Source: Burkholderia sp. BCC0322 (GTDB lineage: Bacteria > Pseudomonadota > Gammaproteobacteria > Burkholderiales > Burkholderiaceae). Taken from it: a DNA stretch of 64,000 nt. Below are positions 27,287-39,412 of the stretch, piece by piece (the stretch's first letter is position 1; each line of letters opens with the position of its first letter). The stretch covers positions 55,411 to 119,410 of the forward strand of contig NZ_CADFDU010000018.1 of the NCBI RefSeq assembly GCF_902833045.1. The letters are read 5' to 3'. Both the position numbers and the translations under genes were made by a program. The notes below the pieces were generated by a model. It was not told the DNA's origin, ran no database searches, and saw only the letters and a list, made by a program, of their open reading frames with translations.

Positions 27287-28369
27287 TCAGTCGGCATCGC
27301 CGAGCGACGCGAGCAGTTCGGCCTGGTGTTCGCTCACCAGTGCGCTGATCAGTTCGTCGAGGTCGCCGTCCATGAGTGCTTCGAGCCGGTACAGCGTCAG
27401 GTTGATCCGGTGGTCGGTCATCCGGCCCTGCGGGAAGTTGTACGTGCGAATCCGTTCCGAGCGGTCACCGGAGCCGATCAGGCTCTTGCGCGTCGCGGCT
27501 TCCTTCGCGTGCTGCTCGTGATACTGCTTGTCCTTGATGCGCGCGGCGAGCACCTTCAGCGCGCGATCCTTGTTCTTGTGCTGCGAGCGGTCGTCCTGGC
27601 ACTCCACGACGATCCCGGTCGGGATGTGCGTGACGCGCACCGCCGAATCGGTCTTGTTGATGTGCTGGCCGCCCGCGCCGGACGCGCGGAACGTGTCGAT
27701 CCGCAGGTCGGCCGGATTGATCTCGACCTCGCCGATTTCGTCGGCTTCCGGCATGACCGCGACCGTGCACGCGGACGTATGGATGCGCCCCTGCGTCTCG
27801 GTGGCGGGCACGCGCTGCACGCGATGGCCGCCCGATTCGAACTTCAGGCGCGAATACGCGCCCTGGCCCGCGATCCGTACGATCACTTCCTTGTAGCCGC
27901 CGAGATCCGACGCGCTCTCCGACATCATTTCGACCTGCCAGCGCTGGCGCTCCGCGAAGCGCAGGTACATGCGCAGCAGGTCGCCCGCGAACAGCGCCGA
28001 TTCGTCGCCGCCCGTGCCCGCACGGATTTCGAGGAAGATGTTGCGGTCGTCGTTAGGATCCTTCGGCAGCAGCATCTTCTGCAGCTCGGTCTCGAGGCGG
28101 GTCATGCGCTCGCGCGCGTGGCGGATTTCGTCTTCCGCGAAGTCGCGCATCGACGGATCGCCGAGCAGCTCCTGCGCGGCCGTCTCGTCGCTGCGCGACT
28201 GGCGCCACAGCGCATACTGTTCGACCACCGGGCCGAGTTCAGCATGTTCGCGCGTCAGCTTGCGGTACTGGTCGAGGTCGGCCGTGACGTTTTCGCGGCT
28301 CAGCAGGTCGTTCAGTTCGGCCAGCCGTGTGGACAGCTGGTCGAGCTTGCGTTGCATGCTCGTCTTCAT
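27287..28369 (-). CDS. prfA: Peptide chain release factor 1
   Basis: 360 residues, exact family length. The GGQ tripeptide ([15 protein letters not shown]) that triggers peptidyl-tRNA hydrolysis is present, as is the RF1 stop-codon recognition region (PxT type) upstream. Reads UAA and UAG on the ribosome. It follows hemA and precedes prmC, the common hemA-prfA-prmC order of proteobacteria. Confidence 0.98.
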   Translation of the reverse strand: MKTSMQRKLDQLSTRLAELNDLLSRENVTADLDQYRKLTREHAELGPVVEQYALWRQSRSDETAAQELLGDPSMRDFAEDEIRHARERMTRLETELQKMLLPKDPNDDRNIFLEIRAGTGGDESALFAGDLLRMYLRFAERQRWQVEMMSESASDLGGYKEVIVRIAGQGAYSRLKFESGGHRVQRVPATETQGRIHTSACTVAVMPEADEIGEVEINPADLRIDTFRASGAGGQHINKTDSAVRVTHIPTGIVVECQDDRSQHKNKDRALKVLAARIKDKQYHEQHAKEAATRKSLIGSGDRSERIRTYNFPQGRMTDHRINLTLYRLEALMDGDLDELISALVSEHQAELLASLGDAD

Positions 28370-28451
28370 GGTGTGGAGCGGCGCTCCCTGGCAAGGGGTA
28401 TTCGGAAAGGATAGGCCGGCGCGCGGCCGGCGGCAGGGCGATCGGCCGGCG

Positions 28452-29765
<1,314 letters not shown>

Positions 29766-29775
29766 TTAGCCCCAT

Positions 29776-29781
29776 ATTATA
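29776..29781 (-). promoter_or_regulatory. Candidate -10 box of hemA
   Basis: A perfect TATAAT on the minus strand, 26 bases before the hemA ATG and overlapping the TAA stop codon of the upstream regulator. The expected -35 position (29799-29804, GAGTGA) is a poor match, so another activator may be involved. Confidence 0.5.
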
Positions 29782-30538
29782 GCGTTTCAGCGATTTCCTC
29801 ACTCGTCGCATACCGGGCATCAGCGTGCCGTGGCCGGGAATTTGGGGGCTCGATCGGCACGCGGTCGAGTTGATAGCCGTAGCCGTAGAGCGGCAGCAGC
29901 CGGTAGCCGCGCTCCGGAAGCAGTTGCAGTTTGCTGCGCAGCCGGGACGCGTGGGTATCGAGCGTGCGCGACTTCATGTCGCGGCGGCGCGCCCACACTG
30001 TTTCGAGGATATGGGCGCGCGACACCGGCCGCGACAGGTTCGTGAACAGCAACTGCGCGAAACGAAACTCCTTCGGCGTGAGTGAAACGATTGCGCCGCC
30101 AAAGCGAACGAGGGAGTGCGTGGCGTCGAAAGCGTAATCGCCATACATTTCGCGCGACCGGGTGGGGGCCCGGCGCACGCCGGCGCGCCGGCTCAGCGCG
30201 TTGACGCGCGCGAGCATTTCGGGCCCGCTCACGGGGCGTATGAGGCAATCGTCGGCGCCCGCGTGCAGGCACGATACGATTTCGCTTTCGCGCGGCAACA
30301 GCATCACGACGATGGCGGGCAGCCCGGGCAGGATGGCCTGCGCGCGCGGAATGACTTCCTCGGCCGGCTGGTCGCCGGCCCACTGGCAGGTGATCAGCAT
30401 GTCGCAGGTGCCGGCGGCGAGCCACTCGAAGAACGCCGCACTGGACGGAAACGCGTGGCACACATGACCGCCTGCGAAGAGCAGGCGGTTCAGGAGCGCG
30501 GCATGCCGCGCGTCCGGATCGATCAGAGCGATTCGCAT
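29777..30538 (-). CDS. Orphan OmpR-type response regulator with degenerate receiver
   Basis: 253 residues from the ATG at 30538. N-terminal receiver domain (about 1-115) and C-terminal winged helix (about 130-225; SLTPKEFRFAQLL, SRTLDTHASRLRSKL). The acidic pocket is partly kept (Asp7, Asp9), but the phospho-acceptor position of beta-strand 3 reads D-M-L-I-T-C-Q, placing Cys51 where Asp is expected, and the conserved Lys of beta-5 is Arg101 (CLIRPV). It therefore probably acts without classical phosphorylation. No histidine kinase is nearby. Its stop codon is 26 bases from hemA. The target genes are unknown. Confidence 0.88.
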   Translation of the reverse strand: MRIALIDPDARHAALLNRLLFAGGHVCHAFPSSAAFFEWLAAGTCDMLITCQWAGDQPAEEVIPRAQAILPGLPAIVVMLLPRESEIVSCLHAGADDCLIRPVSGPEMLARVNALSRRAGVRRAPTRSREMYGDYAFDATHSLVRFGGAIVSLTPKEFRFAQLLFTNLSRPVSRAHILETVWARRRDMKSRTLDTHASRLRSKLQLLPERGYRLLPLYGYGYQLDRVPIEPPNSRPRHADARYATSEEIAETL

Positions 30539-30709
30539 GAGAATTTCTTCAATACGGCAGCCGGCGCGCGCTTGCCATAACGCCGAGTCGGCCCCTACAC
30601 TCGAACGTTGGCGGCACCCGGCTGGTCTCGGGTTCGATGGATGAATCGATGCTAGCCGCTGGCAACGTTCACGCCTATGGGACGAATCTGAATTTATAGA
30701 AGGCGTCGA

Positions 30710-30964
30710 ATGAACTGGTTTGGAATGCTTGTCCTGGGAGCGGCCGTCGGGCTGTTCGGCCGATGGCTGCACCCGATGCGGCGCACGGGCCGGCCGGCAT
30801 GGTGGATCGCGGTGCTCGCCGGCATCGTCGGCGCGGGTGCGGCCCGCATGGCCGGCAATCTCTCTGGATTGTTTTACGATGGCGAGACGCTCGAATGGCC
30901 GGTCTGCACCGGTGTCGCGTTCCTCGTCGTAGCCGTGACGGTTGCGCTGTCGGCCCGTCGCTGA
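30710..30964 (+). CDS. Small GlsB/YeaQ/YmgE-like membrane protein
   Basis: 84 residues with three hydrophobic helices: an initial GMLVLGAAVGLFGRWL segment, then WWIAVLAGIVGAGAARM, then a C-terminal helix ending SARR. Layout and Gly pattern fit the transglycosylase-associated/GlsB family, stress-linked inner-membrane proteins without known activity. It is divergent from the regulator at 29777-30538 and 18 bases upstream of the peptidase gene, so it may share its transcript. Confidence 0.7.
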   Translation: MNWFGMLVLGAAVGLFGRWLHPMRRTGRPAWWIAVLAGIVGAGAARMAGNLSGLFYDGETLEWPVCTGVAFLVVAVTVALSARR

Positions 30965-30982
30965 ATGTTCTCAGGTGAAATC

Positions 30983-32797
30983 ATGAATGCCCGTCTTCCC
31001 GAAGTCTCGCCGGTGCCGGCCCGCCTCGCGCTGCTGCGCGACGCCATGGCCCGCGAGGACCTGGCCGCCTATCTCGTGCCGTCCGCCGATCCCCATCTGT
31101 CAGAGTACCTGCCGGAGCGCTGGCAGGCGCGCCGCTGGCTGTCCGGCTTCACCGGCTCGGTCGGCACACTGGTCGTGACCGCGGATTTCGCGGGGTTGTG
31201 GGTCGACAGCCGCTACTGGGTGCAGGCCGATGCCGAACTGGCCGGCACGGGCGTGCAACTGATGAAGATGACGGGCGGGCAGCAGAGCGCGCCGCACGTC
31301 GACTGGCTCGCGCAGAACGTGGCAGCGGGTGCGACGGTCGGCGTCGACGGCGCCGTGCTCGGCGTCGCGGCCGCACGCGGGCTGACGGGCGCGCTGAACG
31401 CGCGCGGCATCGCGCTGCGCACCGATCTCGACCTGCTCGACGCGATCTGGCCCGAGCGGCCGGGGCTGCCCGGCGACGCGGTGTTCGAGCACGCGGCGCC
31501 ACAGGCCGACACGACACGCGCGAGCAAGCTGGCCGAAGTGCGCCGCGCGATGCGCGCGCAGGGCGCGCAATGGCATTTCGTCTCGACGCTCGACGACCTC
31601 GCATGGCTGTTCAACCTGCGCGGCGCCGACGTCAACTTCAATCCCGTATTCGTTGCGCACGCAATGATCGGCGCCGATCGCGCGACGCTGTTCGTCGCCG
31701 ACGGCAAGGTGTCGCCGGCGTTGGCCGCATCGCTCGCGAAGGACGGTGTCGACGTTCGCGCCTACGACGCCGCGCGCGCCGCGCTTGCGTCGCTGCCTGA
31801 CGGCGCGACGCTGCTGATCGACCCGCGCCGCGTGACGTTCGGCACGCTCGAGGCGGTGCCGGCCGGCGTGAAGCTAGTCGAGGCCGTGAATCCGTCGACG
31901 TTCGCGAAGTCGCGCAAGACGTCCGCCGAGATCGAGCACGTGCGCGTGACGATGGAACACGACGGCGCCGCACTCGCGGAATTCTTCACGTGGTTCGAGC
32001 AGGCCGTGAACCGCGAGACGATCACCGAGTTGACGATCGACGAAAAACTCACGGCCGCGCGTGCGCGTCGCCCCGGCTATGTGTCGGCGAGCTTCGCGAC
32101 GATCGCGGGTTTCAATGCGAACGGCGCGATGCCGCACTACCACGCGACGCCTGAGTCGCACGCGACGATCGCCGGCGACGGCCTGCTGCTGATCGATTCG
32201 GGCGGCCAGTACGTGACCGGCACGACCGACATCACGCGCGTCGTGCCGGTCGGCACCGTCAGCGACCTGCAGCGGCGCGATTTCACGATCGTGCTGAAGT
32301 CGATGATGGCGCTGTCGCGCGCCCGCTTCCCGCGCGGCATCCGCTCGCCGATGCTCGACGCGATCGCGCGCGCGCCGATGTGGGCGGCCGGGCTCGACTA
32401 CGGCCACGGCACGGGGCATGGCGTCGGCTACTTCCTGAACGTGCACGAAGGCCCGCAGGTGATCTCGCACTACGCGCCGGCCGAGCCGTACACGGCGATG
32501 GAAGAAGGCATGATCACGTCGATCGAGCCGGGCGTGTACCGTCCCGGCCAGTGGGGCATCCGGATCGAGAACCTGGTCGTGAACCGCGCGGCCGGGCAGA
32601 CGGAATTCGGCGATTTCCTCGCCTTCGAGACGCTGACGCTGTGCCCGATCGACACGCGCTGCGTGCTGATCGAAATGCTGCATGACGAGGAACGCGCGTG
32701 GCTGAACGCATATCACGCGACGGTGCGCGAGCGTGTCGGCCGGCACCTGAGCGGCGATGCCAAGGCGTGGCTCGACGCGCGTACGCAGCCGATCTGA
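30983..32797 (+). CDS. M24-family Xaa-Pro aminopeptidase (three-domain type)
   Basis: 604 residues from the ATG at 30983; a start 18 bases earlier is possible. Two creatinase-like N-terminal domains precede the pita-bread catalytic domain. Metal ligands are recognisable: Asp pair in LLIDSGGQYVTGTTDITRV, His in GHGTGHGVGYFLNVHEGP, and Glu residues in SIEPGVYRPG and GIRIENLVV. The size and C-terminal extension match the eukaryotic-like aminopeptidase P1 group rather than E. coli PepP (about 440 residues). Removes N-terminal residues before proline. Confidence 0.93.
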   Translation: MNARLPEVSPVPARLALLRDAMAREDLAAYLVPSADPHLSEYLPERWQARRWLSGFTGSVGTLVVTADFAGLWVDSRYWVQADAELAGTGVQLMKMTGGQQSAPHVDWLAQNVAAGATVGVDGAVLGVAAARGLTGALNARGIALRTDLDLLDAIWPERPGLPGDAVFEHAAPQADTTRASKLAEVRRAMRAQGAQWHFVSTLDDLAWLFNLRGADVNFNPVFVAHAMIGADRATLFVADGKVSPALAASLAKDGVDVRAYDAARAALASLPDGATLLIDPRRVTFGTLEAVPAGVKLVEAVNPSTFAKSRKTSAEIEHVRVTMEHDGAALAEFFTWFEQAVNRETITELTIDEKLTAARARRPGYVSASFATIAGFNANGAMPHYHATPESHATIAGDGLLLIDSGGQYVTGTTDITRVVPVGTVSDLQRRDFTIVLKSMMALSRARFPRGIRSPMLDAIARAPMWAAGLDYGHGTGHGVGYFLNVHEGPQVISHYAPAEPYTAMEEGMITSIEPGVYRPGQWGIRIENLVVNRAAGQTEFGDFLAFETLTLCPIDTRCVLIEMLHDEERAWLNAYHATVRERVGRHLSGDAKAWLDARTQPI

Positions 32798-32852
32798 CAC
32801 AGCAAGCGATAACGGCCTGACCACGGCCGAACGACACAACCGAGGGCAAGCA

Positions 32853-33404
32853 ATGGCGGACACCGCAGTGATCGTGGTCGACATGCAGCGCGGGCTGGTG
32901 GAGCGGGCGCGGCCCGCTTACCGGCTCGATGACGTGGTATCGGGCATCAACCGGCTGACGGCGGCGGCGCGCGCGGCGAACGCGCCCGTGTGCTTCGTGC
33001 AGCACGACGGCGATGCGGACGACGACATCGTGCCCGGCACGCCGGGCTGGGAGCTGCATGCGGGGCTGGTCGTCGGGAACGACGACTGGCACGTGCGCAA
33101 GCAGGTGAGCGACGCGTTTCACGACACGCCGCTCGCGGCGCAGCTCGACCGCCACGGCATTCGTTCGGTGCTGATCTGCGGCTATGCGACCGAGTTCTGC
33201 GTCGATTCGGCCGCGCGCCGCGCGGCGCTGCTCGGCTACCGGACGATCGTCGTGTCCGACCTGCACACGACGAACGAGCGTACGCACCTGTCGGCCGCGC
33301 AGATCGTCGCGCACCATCACTTCGTATGGCAGAACAATACGCTGTCGGGCAACCCGGTGACGCCGCGCCCGCTCGCGGATGTTCTTGCGACGGAGTTCGC
33401 ATGA
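32853..33404 (+). CDS. Isochorismatase-family cysteine hydrolase
   Basis: 183 residues from the ATG at 32853. Catalytic triad recognisable: Asp in VIVVDMQRGL, Lys in HVRKQVSDAF, Cys in GYATEFCVDSAARRA. Members hydrolyse amides or vinyl ethers such as nicotinamide, N-carbamoyl compounds or isochorismate; substrate not determined. Its stop overlaps the start of the next gene (ATGA at 33401-33404), so the two are coupled. Confidence 0.92.
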   Translation: MADTAVIVVDMQRGLVERARPAYRLDDVVSGINRLTAAARAANAPVCFVQHDGDADDDIVPGTPGWELHAGLVVGNDDWHVRKQVSDAFHDTPLAAQLDRHGIRSVLICGYATEFCVDSAARRAALLGYRTIVVSDLHTTNERTHLSAAQIVAHHHFVWQNNTLSGNPVTPRPLADVLATEFA

Positions 33405-34024
33405 CGATCAAGGCCGTGGTGTTCGATTTCGGCGGCGTGCTGATCGACTGGAGCCCCGACTATCTTTACCGGCAACTGATTCCCGACGAGGCCGAGCGTC
33501 GCTGGTTTCTCACGCACGTGTGCGCGATGGACTGGGTGATCCGCCAGGACGGCGGGCAGACGATCGAGGAGGGCACGGCCGAGCGCGTCGCGAAGTTTCC
33601 GGAGCACGAGGCGCTGATCCGCGCGTTCTACGCGCGCTGGCACGAGATGATCGGCGGCGTGCTCGATGAAGGCGCCGCACTCGTCGATCGACTCGACGTG
33701 CAGGGGATGCCGCTGTTCGGGCTGACGAACTGGTCCGCGCAGACGTTTCCGTATGCGTGGGACAACTTCCCGGTGCTGCGGCGTTTCAAGGAGATCGTCG
33801 TGTCGGGCCGCGTGAAGCTCGTGAAGCCCGATCCGGCGATCTACCGCGAGATGCATGCGCGGATCGAACCGCACTTGCCGGGCATCGCGCCGCACGAACT
33901 CGTGTTCATCGACGACAACGCGAAGAATGCCGCGGCCGCGACAGCGCTCGGCTGGCACGGCATTCATCACACGAGTGCGGCGGCGACCGAGGCGCGGCTG
34001 CGCGAATTGGGCGCGTTCGCGTAA
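33401..34024 (+). CDS. HAD-superfamily hydrolase (haloacid dehalogenase-like)
   Basis: 207 residues. The nucleophile motif I is FDFGGVLIDW, with Asp at DFGG; motif II is LTNWS, motif III KPDPAIY and motif IV FIDDNAKNAAAA. The FGG variant of motif I is common in the YihX-type sugar-phosphatase branch. Translationally coupled to the isochorismatase-like gene upstream, so both may serve one catabolic or salvage step. A strong terminator follows. Confidence 0.92.
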   Translation: MTIKAVVFDFGGVLIDWSPDYLYRQLIPDEAERRWFLTHVCAMDWVIRQDGGQTIEEGTAERVAKFPEHEALIRAFYARWHEMIGGVLDEGAALVDRLDVQGMPLFGLTNWSAQTFPYAWDNFPVLRRFKEIVVSGRVKLVKPDPAIYREMHARIEPHLPGIAPHELVFIDDNAKNAAAATALGWHGIHHTSAAATEARLRELGAFA

Positions 34025-34056
34025 GCGGCCGGCGAGCAGCCCGCCATCAGATGAAC

Positions 34057-34083
34057 AAAGCGGGCCAGCGGCCCGCTTTTTTG
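34057..34083 (+). terminator. Intrinsic terminator after the HAD hydrolase gene
   Basis: AAAGCGGGCC-AGC-GGCCCGCTTT (34057-34079) followed by TTTT. Convergent gap with ettA, so possibly bidirectional. Confidence 0.85.
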
Positions 34084-34161
34084 TTGTGCCGCGTCCCGAT
34101 GCGGCTGCCCGCGGTGCCTGGCCTCGCGTTGCCGCGGTGCCGGGCACCCGGGCCGTGCCGG

Positions 34162-35829
<1,668 letters not shown>

Positions 35830-36031
35830 TTCGGTGTGAAATTCAGAAGTGGTTGAGACTGCCGCGCAGCGCGCACGTGGCGGCGTCGGGTGATTCGGTA
35901 CGGAGCGTGCCGCGCGCGGCGCGGCGGCGGCGCCGCGTGTCGGCGGCGCGAGCGGCTATTGTACTTCGCCGCCGAGTGTCGCTGACAGCGGCGGGTGGCC
36001 GCTCGGTTCCGGATTGGCCGATCGCCCGAGG

Positions 36032-36340
36032 CTACAGCCACGCGGCGACGCCGCCGTGCCCCGAGCACGTGCCGCGCCGGTGACGGCTGAAGCTGTACGT
36101 GCCGTCGCGGCAGCGCGCGCTCGCGCCATCGGGCACGCGGCCCGATTTCGAATGCGCGGGGGCGTGCACGGTTTCGCCGTCGCGGTTGCGATATGTGTCG
36201 TGTCGGTCGAGATCGGCTTCGTTGCCGTAGCCGGGCGATGCGCGGTAGGCATGCGCGGACGGCGGTAATGCGGCACACGCGACGAAGAGCGCGGCGGACA
36301 AGGTCGCGATGCGGGTCGCGCAGCGGAGCAGGGCAGGCAT
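36032..36340 (-). CDS. DUF3761 domain-containing exported protein
   Basis: 102 residues from the ATG at 36340. A signal peptide (hydrophobic stretch to about residue 27, cleavage after AHA) precedes a mature part ending in the DUF3761 signature: GASARCRDGTYSFS followed by HRRGTCSGHGGVAAWL. The two cysteines probably pair in the periplasm. Small surface-type domain of unknown role. It is transcribed in the same direction as the LysR gene upstream (84 bases). Confidence 0.85.
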   Translation of the reverse strand: MPALLRCATRIATLSAALFVACAALPPSAHAYRASPGYGNEADLDRHDTYRNRDGETVHAPAHSKSGRVPDGASARCRDGTYSFSRHRRGTCSGHGGVAAWL

Positions 36341-36423
36341 GGTCTCTCTCGGTCTGTTGTTATCGGTTTCGGGCCGAATGTTAGCCGATCGGCCGAGGAA
36401 CCGCGCCGTGAGGGGGCGTGACG

Positions 36424-37341
36424 CTACGCCGCGCCGGACATCGATGCCGCGCCGTCGGCCTGTGCCGCGTCGAGGATCCATCGGCGGAATGCCGCGACCT
36501 TTGGCCGTTCCGCGTGATGCGGCGGATAGACGAGGTAGTACGCGAAATCGTCGAGCCACGCGACGTCGGCGAGCTGCACGAGCCGGCCGCTTGCCAGTTC
36601 GCCTCGCACCATCGCGGCCGGCAGCAGCCCGGCGCCCTGGCCGGCGACGATCGCCTGCAGCAACAGGCCCGAATCGTCGAACGCGGGGCCGCGCGGCGGG
36701 CCGAAATCGTCGATCCGCTGCGCGCCGAACCAGATGTGCCAGCCCTTGCGCTCGGCGTCGTGCAACTGCGGCCAGCCGACGAGGTCGGCTGGCGTCGCCG
36801 GCATGCCGAGCCGCGCGACGAGTTCGGGCGACGCGAGCGCGACGATCTCCACCGTCAGCAGGCGCTCGCTGCACAGCCCGATGTAGCGCCCGAGGCCATG
36901 ACGGATCGCGACGTCGACGCCGTCTCGCGAGAAATCCGCGAGCGCGTGGCTGGTGACGACCTGCAGGTCGACGTCCGGGCAAGCGTCCCGGAACTGCGCG
37001 AGGCGCGGGACGAGCCACGCGGATGCGAAGAACGGCGTGACGCTCACCGTCAGCACGCCGCTGTCGGCGGCGCCCGACACGCGCTGCGACGCATCGGCGA
37101 TCTGCCTGAATGCGTTGCGCACCGGCGGCAGGTAGTCGCGGCCGGCGGCCGTGAGCAGGATGCCGCGGTTGACGCGCTCGAACAGTTGCACGCCGAGATG
37201 CGTCTCGAGCGTGCGGATCATCTGGCTCACCGCGCCGGGCGTGACCGACAGCTCCTCGGCGGCGGCCTTCACCGACAGGTGGCGGGCCGCCGCTTCGAAT
37301 GCGCGAAGCGCGTTGAGCGGCGGCAAGCGGGAACGATTCAT
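36424..37341 (-). CDS. LysR-family transcriptional regulator (GcvA-like)
   Basis: 305 residues. Opening residues PPLNALRAFEAAARHLSVKAAAEELSV are typical of the GcvA/AmpR branch; helix-turn-helix at about 20-40, effector domain beyond 90. It is divergent from an MFS transporter at 37535 and a palindromic LysR-type site lies between them (37463-37475), so it probably controls that pump and itself. Effector unknown. Confidence 0.93.
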   Translation of the reverse strand: MNRSRLPPLNALRAFEAAARHLSVKAAAEELSVTPGAVSQMIRTLETHLGVQLFERVNRGILLTAAGRDYLPPVRNAFRQIADASQRVSGAADSGVLTVSVTPFFASAWLVPRLAQFRDACPDVDLQVVTSHALADFSRDGVDVAIRHGLGRYIGLCSERLLTVEIVALASPELVARLGMPATPADLVGWPQLHDAERKGWHIWFGAQRIDDFGPPRGPAFDDSGLLLQAIVAGQGAGLLPAAMVRGELASGRLVQLADVAWLDDFAYYLVYPPHHAERPKVAAFRRWILDAAQADGAASMSGAA

Positions 37342-37462
37342 TCAGTTTTTCTAAATCGAAAGTCCGACGAAATATCGTTTGAGACGACGCGTACGCACGA
37401 GTAACGTTGGCGCATTCGATCGTATGCCTTGCGACTGCCGGTCGGCGGCCGATCCGATCAAC

Positions 37463-37475
37463 ATAGTTCAACTAT
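37463..37475. promoter_or_regulatory. Likely LysR operator between regulator and MFS gene
   Basis: Perfect 13-base palindrome ATAGTT-C-AACTAT in an otherwise G/C-rich divergent gap; it fits the ATA(G/C)-N5/6-(C/G)TAT shape of LysR boxes and lies 60 bases before the MFS start. Confidence 0.6.
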
Positions 37476-37534
37476 ATCCATGAGGCAATCCGGACGCCGC
37501 CTGGCGGCCGGCGAAACCTGAGAGGAGCATCGTC

Positions 37535-38854
37535 ATGAACCGCCCGGGCGCGTCGCGCCTTTTCTACGGCTGGTACGTGGTTGCGGCCGCGTTTGCCGTC
37601 ACGTTCGTCGGTTTCGGCAGCGCATATACGTTCAGCGCGTTCGTCGAGTCGCTGCAGCGGGATTTCGCCGCGTCGCGCGGACAGATCTCGCTCGTGTTCT
37701 CGCTGGCCGGCTTCCTGTATTTCGGTTTCGGCATCGTCAGCGGGCCGCTGGCCGACCGCTTCGGCTCGCGGCGCCTTGCCGTCACCGGGATGCTTCTGAC
37801 GAGCATCGGGCTCGCGGCTGCCGGGGCCGCGCATACGCTGATGCAGGTCTATGTCGCGTACGGGCTCGGTGTCGGTCTCGGCGTCGGCTGTGCGTACGTG
37901 CCGGCCGTCGGCGCCGTGCAGCGCTGGTTCGTGCGCCGGCGCGGCTTCGCGTCGGGGCTCGCGGTCGCCGGGATCGGCGTCGGCACGCTGGTGATGCCGC
38001 CGCTCGCATCCGCGCTGATCGCGCATGTCGGCTGGCGCGGCGCCTATTTCACGCTGGCCGTGATCGCGCTCGTGATCGGCGCGGGGATGTCGTTGCTGAT
38101 CGAGAACGATCCACGCGGGCGGGGGCTGCTGCCGGACGGGGAGGCCGCGCATGAGCCCGTCGAAGGCAGCGGCGCGAAAGTCGCCGGATGCGAGGCGGGA
38201 GCTTCGGTGTCCGGTGCGGCGGCGAGTCGCAAGCCGGACGCTGCTTCGGCGTCGGCCGGCGCGACGGTGCGTGAAGCCGTCACGTCGCGTCCGTTCGCGA
38301 GCCTCTACGCAGCATGCCTCATCTGCTCGTTCGGCGTGTTCGTCCCGTTCGTTCACCTCGTGCCGTACGCGCTCGATCACGGCGTCTCGTCATCGACGGC
38401 CGTGCCGCTGCTCGGCGCGATCGGCGTCGGCAGCACGGCCGGCCGTTTCTTCCTCGGCGGCCTTGCCGATCGCTTCGGCCGCCGCACATCGCTGCTCGCA
38501 ATGTTCGCGGGCATGGCCGTCGCGCTCGTCGCGTGGGCGGGCGCGGGCACCGTCGCGACACTTGCCGCGTTCGCACTCGTGTTCGGCGTGTTCTACGGCG
38601 GCTGGGTCGCGGTGCTGCCGGCGGTCGTGATGGACCATTTCGGCGGCCGCAACGTGAGCGGGATCATCGGCGTGCTTTATACGAGCGTCGCATTCGGCAC
38701 GCTGATCGGGCCGACCGCGGCCGGCTTCATCTACGACGCGGGCGGCGGCTATCTCGTGCCGATCCTGGCCAGCGCCGCCGCGAACGCGATCGCGTTCGCA
38801 ATCGTCGCGACGACGGGGCGCGCGTCGACGGCCGCACGTGCGGCACGCGGATAG
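37535..38854 (+). CDS. MFS transporter, monocarboxylate/oxalate type
   Basis: 439 residues, 12 hydrophobic helices. N-terminal FYGWYVVAAAFAVTFVGFGSAY and the loop GPLADRFGSRRL in the first half, repeated as GGLADRFGRRTS in the second, mark the MFS. The first helix resembles OxlT/monocarboxylate carriers. A variable central loop (about residues 200-240) is Ala/Ser/Gly-rich. Substrate unknown; divergent LysR partner at 36424-37341. Confidence 0.9.
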   Translation: MNRPGASRLFYGWYVVAAAFAVTFVGFGSAYTFSAFVESLQRDFAASRGQISLVFSLAGFLYFGFGIVSGPLADRFGSRRLAVTGMLLTSIGLAAAGAAHTLMQVYVAYGLGVGLGVGCAYVPAVGAVQRWFVRRRGFASGLAVAGIGVGTLVMPPLASALIAHVGWRGAYFTLAVIALVIGAGMSLLIENDPRGRGLLPDGEAAHEPVEGSGAKVAGCEAGASVSGAAASRKPDAASASAGATVREAVTSRPFASLYAACLICSFGVFVPFVHLVPYALDHGVSSSTAVPLLGAIGVGSTAGRFFLGGLADRFGRRTSLLAMFAGMAVALVAWAGAGTVATLAAFALVFGVFYGGWVAVLPAVVMDHFGGRNVSGIIGVLYTSVAFGTLIGPTAAGFIYDAGGGYLVPILASAAANAIAFAIVATTGRASTAARAARG

Positions 38855-38935
38855 GCGCGCTTCGGCCGGCGGACCATCGCGAATTCCAGTAGGGTGGCAG
38901 GATCGCGAACCGAAGGCATCCAGCCGGGAGGCCCC

Positions 38936-39280
38936 ATGACATTCGACGACGTCCGGCAGATCGCGCTGGCGTGGCGCGGCGTCGAGGAAGGCATGTCGTA
39001 CGGCACGCCCGCACTCAGGGTGAAGGGCAAGATGCTCGCGCGGCGGCGCGAGGACGGCGACACGCTCGTCGTGAAAGGCGTCGGCCCCGACGAGCGCGCG
39101 TGGCTGATCGAATCGGAACCCGACGTGTATGACGTGACGGATCACTACGTCGGCTGGCCGATCGTGCTGGTGCGGCTGTCGGCGGCCCATCCTGACGCCG
39201 TGAAAAACCTGCTTCTGCGAGAATGGCAGGCCGTCGTCCCCGCCAAATGGCGCGGCGAGATGGCGAGCGGCACGCGCTGA
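38936..39280 (+). CDS. MmcQ/YjbR family protein
   Basis: 114 residues from the ATG at 38936. The start (MTFDDVRQIALAWRGVEEGMSYGTPALRV) and the closing KNLLLREWQAVVPAKW are the CyaY-like fold of the MmcQ/YjbR family, often labelled DNA-binding, role unproven. It begins 82 bases after the MFS gene on the same strand and may share its transcript. Confidence 0.85.
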   Translation: MTFDDVRQIALAWRGVEEGMSYGTPALRVKGKMLARRREDGDTLVVKGVGPDERAWLIESEPDVYDVTDHYVGWPIVLVRLSAAHPDAVKNLLLREWQAVVPAKWRGEMASGTR

Positions 39281-39360
39281 CGCGTCGGTTGCGTCCGGCC
39301 GGCCACGTGTGGCCGGGGGCTTTCGGCGCGCTCGCGAGCCGCCGCGAACGGGTACAAGCG

Positions 39361-39384
39361 TTGCATCGATCGACGTCGATGCAA
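39361..39384. repeat. Inverted repeat upstream of gabP
   Basis: TTGCATCGA-TCGACG-TCGATGCAA: perfect 9-base arms around a 6-base centre, about 310 bases before gabP. Operator-like; partner protein unknown. Confidence 0.55.
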
Positions 39385-39412
39385 CAAGTGGTTCCATCGA
39401 AATTCTTCAATT

